NCBI GenBank assembly: GCA_000708835.1
Contig: DF237182.1
Span: forward strand, 1 to 64,000
Length of the DNA: 64,000 nucleotides
Direction: 5' to 3'
Source: Klebsormidium nitens
Lineage: Eukaryota > Streptophyta > Klebsormidiophyceae > Klebsormidiales > Klebsormidiaceae
A program made the position numbers and the translations under genes. Positions 56,301 through 64,000 of the stretch are shown here, piece by piece. Under the pieces are notes generated by a model, which was given only the letters and a program-made list of their open reading frames with translations, did not search any database and was not told where the DNA came from. Position 1 is the stretch's first letter, and each line of letters begins with the position of its first letter.

Positions 56301-59300
56301 CCGGACAGCACTGCTCTTCTCATTCCAGGTCTCCCTCTGCTTACTGATCCTCGCCGTCATATACATGGCGATCTGCCTGCCCGAGAGCCGGCCAAAGCAC
56401 AAGCTGCTGGCCGCACGGGAGCAAGCGGCAGCGGACCTGGAGGAGCCGCTGACGTCAGCGGAGGGTCCGGCGACGTCATCGGGGGGTCCCCCTCTGCTGG
56501 CGCCCCGCCTGCTGCGGAGCAAGTCGCAGGTCGGGGAGTCGATCCGGTTCGTGCGACGGAGGTGAGGCAGTTGCGCTCTTGGCACGCTCTTTGGCCACGT
56601 GACTGTTGTTTTTCTCACTTTGGATCTTCCTCTATCATCCCCTGCCATCGCAAGGCCGATCGATCCTCGTACTTTATTAGTGCCCCGTCTTCTGCGTTGT
56701 TGTCTTTCGAAAGGACTGGGCAACACGAGAGGACAGTGCATTTTGCCCTCATTATAACGGTGGCGGAGTCATGCGTGATTCGACACCATCTCGGTGTTCC
56801 CTGGTTGGTTATGCCCCGAATCACGGCATTTCAATAGCAAAGGTTGTTTGGTTTTGAAACCCAAAAACTTTTTTCAAGGACAGAGTGTCCGCGAACTAGA
56901 TGGGGCACTTTCAGCACGCCCGAACTTATCAAACACACCGTGGGCTCTCCTAGTTGATTGTTGGCACTTGTCCGAATCAAGACTTGTGCAAGGCTCCAGT
57001 TCGCAACGTCGTCAATCAGTTCGAGTTATAAACACGAACCGTCTTGTGTGCGTCTCTTTAACTTGGCAAAAGTAAGCTCTTACCTTATCCCGGAAACTCA
57101 ACATACAAGAGTCATTTGCCCCGCACCCGTACCCACCCTAAACCCCCAAATTAACCCCACCCGTCTCAGGTTAATGTGTTTATTTTTGCTAAAGCTTACT
57201 TTTGCTGAAATGAAGCTTCGTGTCTTGTTCCGCAGCCCGCTCCTGTTCAAGGTCTCCCTGCTGGCGTTCCTGATGTCGTTCTCCGTCAATGGAATTGATG
57301 GCACCCTCTTCGTGAGTATCTCACTCCCATATCTCTGTCATGTTTCTTTGTTCGTCTGAGCCCTCGCAATTTCGCAGCGGTAGTTATGAAAGATCGTTTC
57401 GTTCGGTTGGCAAGGCAAGTGAAGAGATTGGATACCGACAGACGGGAGCGTAGCAGTGCGTGCTTTGACGAAGTCGAGAGAGGTCCTCTATGCTACACTG
57501 TAGCCGGACTCAAAGCGGGTTCAAGTATTTTAATAGGGTTGCGACAATTGTTTGGTACGAGGTTGATTGAAGGTACGCGTCACTGTCGGCATAAATGTGA
57601 ATTGCGGTGCGCTGCTGATGTCTTGTCAAGAGTGGTTTTGGTGCTTCCGACTATCCTCTAACGAGTGGGTTTGGTGCTTCTGACTATCCTCTAACGAGTG
57701 GGATTGGTGCTTCCGACTATCCTCTAACGAGTGGGATTGGTGCTTCCGACTATCCTCTTAACGAGTGAATTTGGTGCTTCCGACTATCCTCTAACGAGTT
57801 TGAAACGGCTGGCGAAACACGAAGACCACCCATGAACACCTTCCCTGTGTTCCCAATTTCCTGTGTACTCAAAATTCTAAGCAGGAGGGGATTTGTTGCT
57901 GGCAGTCTTGCAACCGACTGTACATGTTTGACATTGTGACACTCGTTGCCCTGCAGTACTTCCTTAAGGCCATCTTCCACTTTTCGAAGGACCAGTTTTC
58001 GGAGATCATTCTGATCGTGGGGATTGGCTCGATGCTCGCACAGGTACGTGTGCCACCTCCCTTGTTTCACTCCCACATTGTTTTGGAGCGTGCTTTTAGC
58101 TTGTCCCTGGCCAGGCTAAAAGCGTCTTTGGACTCTAGCAAAAACACATGGCCACACTATGTTCGTTTCAAACTCTAGCGAAGGTGTTGGCAAAAACGGT
58201 CCGCCGGCAGCTCGGTTGACAAGCACGTTGGACCGACGCCTTCTGACTGTATTTCCAGAGAAGAAGCACCCTCGTTTGGGGAACGAGAACAGTAAATTGT
58301 GAGAGTGGCTTCCTCAAATGGTCGAAACGAAGCCCTGTGATCTGCTGCACTTCTTCGAACATACAAAGAAAACCTCTGTGGCATTCGCGGTTTACTCCTC
58401 CTTCTGCTCTACCTTGCGCTCCCTACATTCTAGGACACGATCAATTCTGGTTGAGAATTGAGCCAGCGCTTCTCCCGCGGAGCTGGCCTTTCCTTCGTCT
58501 TCTTCGTGCTGTTCAGCCCACCGCAAAATCTGGGGAGTAGTGACCTGTTTCCTTTTTACTCTTGGGCTTGTAAAACGTTCCGACCACTGGTGAGCTTTTC
58601 CTGAGCTCTCTTAAAGCCTTGCAAACATCTCTCGTTACGGCTATTACGTCTTCGCAGCTCCTTGCAATTGCCCTTAGAATCCCTCACCTTGCGCTTCTGC
58701 CACGTGGCTGCAGCTGGTGCTCCTTCCGTTGGGCCTGCACTACCTCCGCCAGAAGACGCTGCTGCTCATCGGCATCACCTTCAGCTGTGTCCACGTAAGT
58801 TCCTGCTTCTCCGATGACGTCACTCGACAGCAGCCGGTGACGTCACTTTGCGGGGGCAAAGCGGAAGGGTGTTGCAGGCTTATCGTAGCGGCTGCTTGAG
58901 ATTTGCGATGCAGCACTCTGGGTGCAACGATTCAGAACTGCGGGAGATTTGGACGGCTAAAATTGAGCACCGAATGTCAGTTTCAAAGGCAAGGCCCGGT
59001 CGGTTGCCTTGTATAGGGCTTGCCGTCAGAATTGCGAGCTTTGGACTGGAGTGTGGCAAGTCTATCGCGAATAGCCGGTAGTGAACCCGAGCTGATTCTT
59101 GTCCGTGCGTTGCTGCAGGGGTACTTGTACGCATTCGCTTGGGCCCCCTGGGTGAGCTCCTCCTTTCTTTCGTACCTTACGTTTGTAGTCCTTTGCTCCA
59201 TGACCCCTTGTCGTTCGTTGGTTACTTTTGCACGAGTTTTTTTCCAGACCACTCCGTCTGCTCTGCATCTTCGTTACTTCGTACATTCCCCTTCAGGAAG

Positions 59301-61512
59301 TGGATATGTAGAAAGGTGCGGAGAAAAGGAAAGCCCAGTAGTATAACACCCTAGGACGGATAGTCAAAGGAAGGGTGCGGATCCGGCCGTGTTCGTATCA
59401 GTTGCAATTTCATGTTCCTTGGAGCTTGCTGGTGAAGAGTCCGGTTTTCTAAAAAGAGTGCTGGAAGACCCGAGTTTTAGCTCCCTGCATCGCTACTAGA
59501 ATGGCACTGCCGTACAATCTTTGCTGACGTCAGCAGTGTGCCCACGGCAGGTTGCTTACGTCAGCGCCGGCACGGCCACGCTGTCATTCTTCGTGAGTCC
59601 GACGGTGGGCAGCCTGGTGTCGTCGCTCGGGAGCCCCGATGAGCAGGTGAGGGCCGGACACGTGGCGGCCTTGCCAGCCGCCATCTGGCTGGACGTGTAG
59701 CGCTCTCGTTCATACGCCAATATGTGGGTGATGTCTCCTGCTGGAAGACTTTGATTTGGCCGCAGTTTGTCTCACGAGTTGCAGGGTTGAAGGCTGTCCT
59801 CGTATGCTGTCGTTTGAAGCAATCAGAAGACGAGTCAATCCTGCCCTCGTGCTTTGTCGTTGTCCTACTCAGAAAAGCGTGGCTCGCTCGACTTTCCTTT
59901 AAAGCTCGGTTGTATCGGAATCCACTTTCACTTTTCCGAGCTGCCCAGCCGCTGTTTGAAGAAAATCTAGTGACATCCTTTCGCACGAAGCGACAGACTG
60001 GCAAAGCGGGATAAGTACACATAAACCTGGATCATCAAGATTCCGTAGACGGTACTTCGCGGCCAAGAATGCTATCTGAACATCCGGAGGTTTCTCCCGG
60101 ACAATCCCTTTGCGCGTTCAGTCCCGGAGGTCTGACCCGGTCGAGTTACCCCGGACTCCTCAGCCCTGACATTCACCCCGGTTGTCTCACCCCGGTCACA
60201 AAAACGGCTGCTGCAGGGCAAGTTGCAGGGTATCGTCACCGGCGTGCGGTCGCTGGCGTCCGCCCTGGCCCCGGCCATCATAAACCCCATCGCCGGTGAG
60301 TTTGGGCACGTTGAACCGTTGGAGCTGCTGTCTTCAACCGAGTGTTCGGTGTGGCACAATTGACGAGAAATCGATGTGCCGTGAAATGCGGGTAGTGCAG
60401 TGTTTCGTCGAGCTTTGCCGCATTCGCACCCGGGGGCTCCACTTACGGGAGTGAAGAAGTTCTCAAGTGTCGACGACGCTCGCACGGACGAGCGCACATG
60501 GAGTGCCAAGTAGTCGGTGTCTTCCCGGTTTCTGACACGTTCGCGATAAAAACCGTTCACGTCCTCTAGAGCTTGGATTTGCTGTAAACGCAAAAGAAAT
60601 CGTTGTCCATCTTTTGGAATTTAGGAGTGGTACTGTGTTTGCTACCGTGGATTTCTAGGCTCGGCTTCAAAGCAGGTGACTGTGTTTGCGATACCGATTC
60701 TCATTCTGGGAACCTGGAGACAAAATGGAAACGAACTGCCGCAGTCAGAAAAGTAGGGTCGCGGGGCTAGGACACGAAGCAGCGGAGGCCGCATAAGAGC
60801 CGCCATGTTTTTCTTGCGAAGTTCACTCGTTTTACAATCAGTTTTTCGGAACTCTCGCCTCGCTGCCTCATCCTACAATTTTATGAACATGGTTACATTA
60901 TTTCTTGGATCATGTTCCGTTGCTCCTCTTGCCGTTCGAGGGTGAACGTCTGACCCCTCGTCCTTGGATCGCAGCTGCGTTCCTGTCGCCCAACCCTCCG
61001 TTTGCGTTCCCCGGATTCGGTATCGCGTTCGGTGCATCCTTTGGGGTAAGCCATCGCAATCTCACAGACCGTTTGTCAGAGATGAGTAGTGGTTCTTACC
61101 GCACTCTTTTTGGAAACCGCATTCCATTGCCACGGCACCCTTCTTGGATACAATGGGTGTTTGAGTGTGCTCTGCCACTTCTACAAAGCCCTAGATTCGG
61201 TCATAACCAGAAAAGAGCCAGTACTAGTGTCAACAGAATTGAACACTCTGTTACTCGGAAAGGGGCACTTGAGGCACTTTCATCAGATCCTATCATTGAT
61301 GCAAGCCCACTACGTATGTGTTGCAGATTATCGCCTTCTTCCTTGCGTGGACTCTGCCTTCCCTGCCCCCGCCCGTTCCGGTCAACGCGTCCGATTACGC
61401 CTCTGTTTCGCCGGACGGTAAACGCAGTGCGGACCGGAATGCGGACACCGTAGGCCCTGTGGACGCCACTTTGTGGATACCCGAAGAGGAAAGAGACATA
61501 ATCCGTCCGTGA
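53366..61512 (+). CDS. MFS transporter, HIAT1/MFSD14 (TetA-like) family
   Basis: Thirteen exons: 53366-53551, 54457-54568, 55309-55421, 55791-55913, 56329-56561, 57236-57311, 57957-58043, 58714-58794, 59119-59151, 59551-59646, 60217-60295, 60975-61045 and 61327-61512; 491 residues with all phases agreeing. The start HICALVMAFPSITDVVVSALC and AIYLSGLTGTISGIGTMVLTPIIG lead into the MFS signature GAYSDDYGRKW between helices 2 and 3. Helices continue to EKRATAFSLLMGSLSGGLLTG. The central loop (residues ~185-260) is acidic/Ser-rich. The second helix set includes LFKVSLLAFLMSFSVNGI and VAYVSAGTATLSFFVSP. The best match is the tetracycline-transporter-like family of plants, related to HIAT1. Substrate is unknown. 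Exon 9 is only 33 bases. Confidence 0.9.
57630..57800. repeat. 33-bp minisatellite inside an MFS-transporter intron
   Basis: Five tandem copies of a 33-base unit (core TTGGTGCTTCCGACTATCC, joined by TCTAACGAGTGG), with copy starts spaced 33, 33, 33-34 and 33 bases. Copies differ by only a few substitutions and one inserted T. The array lies wholly within the intron between exons 6 and 7. Confidence 0.9.
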
Positions 61513-63255
61513 GTCATCGAGCCTAGGAAAGGCTTTTTCAGTTACAAAGGCTAAGCGCAAACGGCAATCACTTTGTCATTCTCGTTTTCACCCATAAGCA
61601 CCAATCGGCTGAAAGGCTTTCCGTTGAACTAGTTTTAGTCAGGCCGAGAATGAAGCACGCACATTGGGCGGATCTGCGCCTAACCATACCTTACGAGATC
61701 ATTAGCATTTGTCCTCTTACCGAAAACTTAGGTCTGTGCAGAGTCCATTGTTTCCTAGGGCGCCTCAGAATGGGATATATCAGAGTCCGCTGCGGATAGT
61801 TTGTCGAAAGGATAAGTTTCTCCAAGAGTGCTAAAGAACAGGGCCGTTCATCGTCGATCGAATGTCACGTCTAGGACACAGGTCTACTCAGCGCATGACT
61901 GTATAAGAGGGTAGGTCTTGTATATATTAAGAGCAGCGCCAGAACGTCCACATGTGTCGCCAAGCCAAAACGTCCACATCATGTGTCGCCAATCTCGAGT
62001 GTGCGTGTAACATGCAAATCCTTTCAATTGATTTCGGATCTAAGCTAGTTCGTGAAAGTTTTGACGTTGCTAATTCTTCACCAATTGCCTTCAATATTAT
62101 TGTGCATGAAAACATTCAAAATTTCAGCAATCTAGGACGCGTGTCCTTAGCTGCCTGGTAAGTCTAGCGTTTGACCATGTAAGTTCCAATCGGTATAGAA
62201 GTACAATGGTAGTAACGGTCGTATATCCTGAAAACGTCTGTGCACATATGCTTATAGTGGTACGTCTCCGCTAGCTTACATATAGGAGCATGCACGACGT
62301 TTACTAGCTAGCTGATTCTATGGCCATAGCGATCGTCAGTCAACTTAGTGTGTCTAGCTCCCAGTCAGTACGTTGATCCTCGCAGCGCCAGGCATGTGTG
62401 GCGCCTGCAATTTTTTGTATATATTAACAAGCTCCACACTTTAATTTTACGTTCATGGTTATATAAACCAACGTCTCTAATCTCCAACATGATCGATCTA
62501 ATGGTGTCTTCAAAACCATCATGGGCATTGAGTATCATCTTTTAAACTTAGGCATTCTCAGCAATTAAGGCACTGATCATAAAAATGTATCCTCTTCAGT
62601 GACAATTGTGACAATGGGCCACGTTAACAAGGCCAGGGCCTGGTTGACTTCCTAACCAGCATGCTGCAGCGTCGATATTGCTTTGATCAACGTATAGTAT
62701 ATCCAACGCGCAAAAAGAACTGGTGAATCGGGCCAACGGCCTTAGTCGTACTGGCCATGAAGAAGACTGTTGACAATTCATCATACAACCGTGCGCATGT
62801 TACTTGACACATGGCTGACTCAAGTGATCTGTACGGGCCTATCCTAGTATCAAGATTGCCCTTGTATAAATCGAAGTTTGAGGAACTCTTGACATTATCT
62901 GATGCTGACACCATATTGCACACACTGGTTGTACACTGCAATCATGATGGTCTCTTTCCACACGCCGTAGCCATGATGCACTTCGGCTTTAAGATCTTTT
63001 CCATTAGCTTGGGTTCTGCACGAGCTCTTGGTGTCCGCGTACAGATCGCCAGTGCATCCAATCAGTCTTAACATGAGAACCAAAGTGAGTTTGATTACTT
63101 TTTCTCTCGCTTCACGAAAATCTTTTCCAAATCTTCAGTAGCCACGTTGCTCCTGCACAAAGGGCAGAATTTTGTGCGTCAAGTCATTGAAGCTCTTGAC
63201 TTCTCTGGCCTGGTTGGTTCGAGGCTCCCCGACAATAAGCAACTAACGACCTTTT
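61513..63255. other. Intergenic DNA
   Basis: About 1.74 kb between convergent gene ends. A two-copy tandem repeat (AACGTCCACATGTGTCGCCAA and variant) occurs at 61943-61993. Overlapping open frames near 62687-63071 on both strands have no recognisable motifs. Nothing else could be assigned. Confidence 0.4.
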
Positions 63256-63923
63256 CTAGCTCAACTGTTTGAAGACTCGTACATTACACAATCGCACAGG
63301 GGCATCCGCTTTGCAACTTGAACTGTAATACCAAGAACACTTGGATCTTCCTGTTGTACATGGGAAGGAGTGAGCCATCACTCTGTAGTGCCAGATGCAG
63401 AGCCTGCATCTGGTTGAACAACTTGCATCAGGGGCATAATCAAGAACAAGTGCAGCCAACTGAAAGAAAATCGAAGGAACAGCCCCGCTGATCAGTTCTC
63501 TTACCTTCCACGGAGTTGAGGTGGAAGAAGAGTTGATGAGACGCTTGCCCGAGAAGCTGGGAGACCTCCTAACTTCGGTGTTTTTGCTTGTCTTTGAAAT
63601 CCTCCATTGTCCAGCGCATTTCCTGATCGTTTGGAGCTTTCAAAGGCAGCAATAGTTCCAGCATTTCCTAAGTCTCTTACTAGACTGCTGGCAAAAGGGG
63701 CAGGCAAGCGCGTTCTGCTCTGCGTCTCTTGCCTACTTGAGATTACAAAAAGTGCTTCTGCGGCAGGTAAACTTTGTACTTGGGCCTGCCTTTCTGTTGA
63801 CGGCACATCACTCTGTACCTGTTGGTCCGCAATCACAACTCCAAAGGGAGATGATGAGCGGCTTGCTGCGGGACCATCTGACCTGGATTGTAAGGGAAGG
63901 TAAATTAAAAGCAGTAGAAGCAC
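63256..63923 (-). CDS. Possible secreted preprotein with cysteine-containing end
   Basis: Exon 1 (63923..63505) opens with MLLLLLIYLPLQSRS, a short signal-peptide-like stretch, followed by ~120 Ser/Ala/Gln-rich residues without Cys. It ends at a strong donor (AAG|GTAAGAG). Splicing to the acceptor before 63382 keeps phase and gives a basic tail with four Cys (FPCTTGRSKCSWYYSSSCK..RLCN) ending at 63256; total 181 residues. An alternative acceptor near 63460 also keeps phase but ends sooner with a different tail. A signal peptide, variable pro-region and short Cys tail are the usual layout of plant signalling-peptide precursors. I recognise no family, and more exons to the left are possible. 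Confidence 0.35.
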
Positions 63924-64000
63924 AAAGATGACTCTCCTTGTGGAGAAAATGTTATGCCCTGGCCTTCAGGCATTCGATGTCAGTTGATCAGGTCAGAACA

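Noticed and set aside
62687-63071. Overlapping open frames of about 85 codons on both strands
   Set aside because: Neither shows motifs, and the overlap suggests chance openness.
1-64000. CRISPR arrays, rRNA and tRNA genes
   Set aside because: No regularly spaced repeat-spacer pattern and no recognisable tRNA or rRNA sequence was found by eye; the only clean tandem array is the intronic minisatellite.

Overview
The window reads as nuclear DNA of a streptophyte, either a charophyte alga of the Klebsormidium type or an early land plant. The host genes have many GT-AG introns and plastid-type leader peptides. They include plant-specific families: a plastid ClpP6 protease subunit, a lipid-transfer protein, a PUX10-like UBX protein and a xi-class glutathione transferase. 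The species is an inference, because no organellar or rRNA marker is present.

Left end, 1 to about 12 kb: mobile DNA. Positions 1-6060 hold an AT-richer, intron-free block all on the plus strand. It contains two tandem homologous tyrosine-recombinase genes (the first without its catalytic C-terminus), a small Cys-cluster ORF, and a ~950-residue primase-polymerase/zinc/SF3 (D5-type) helicase. It ends at a 47-bp near-perfect inverted repeat that overlaps a possible 41-codon membrane micro-ORF. Hairpins lie at or just after three of the ORF ends. The block looks like an integrated virus-like or plasmid-like replicating element (giant virus, polinton-like virus, virophage or Crypton-like grade) and is the most unusual content here. 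No capsid or packaging gene is visible, and the left boundary is outside the window. Next to it on the minus strand (6412 to about 12 kb) is an intron-bearing Kyakuja-Dileera-Zisupton (KDZ) transposase gene with a SWIM zinc finger. Its 3' half can be spliced in frame without defects.

Right of 13 kb: ordinary host genes. In order: CREG-like membrane-anchored protein (+, 13471-16302); small MLKL-N-terminal-like helical protein (-, 17666-18573); secreted lipid-transfer protein with a tail packed with N-glycosylation sites (-, 20422-21670); CLPP6 (+, 23465-25367); glutathionyl-hydroquinone reductase (-, 26442-30293); a large charged C2H2-finger protein (+, 31010-39349); PUX10/FAF2-like UBA-UAS-UBX protein (-, 40578-44551); TMEM256/DUF423 protein (+, 45051-47282); plastid-type fatty acid hydroxylase/sterol desaturase family protein (-, 48562-51889); 13-exon MFS transporter of the HIAT1/MFSD14 (TetA-like) family (+, 53366-61512); and a possible secreted cysteine-containing preprotein (-, 63256-63923).

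For most of these genes I derived exon borders by hand from GT/AG signals and reading-phase agreement, and the summed exon lengths come out divisible by three. The host genes do not form an operon or an obvious pathway. Intergenic and intronic DNA also carries a candidate MITE (52335-52728, 17-bp terminal inverted repeats), a 33-bp minisatellite inside an MFS intron, and several small repeats.
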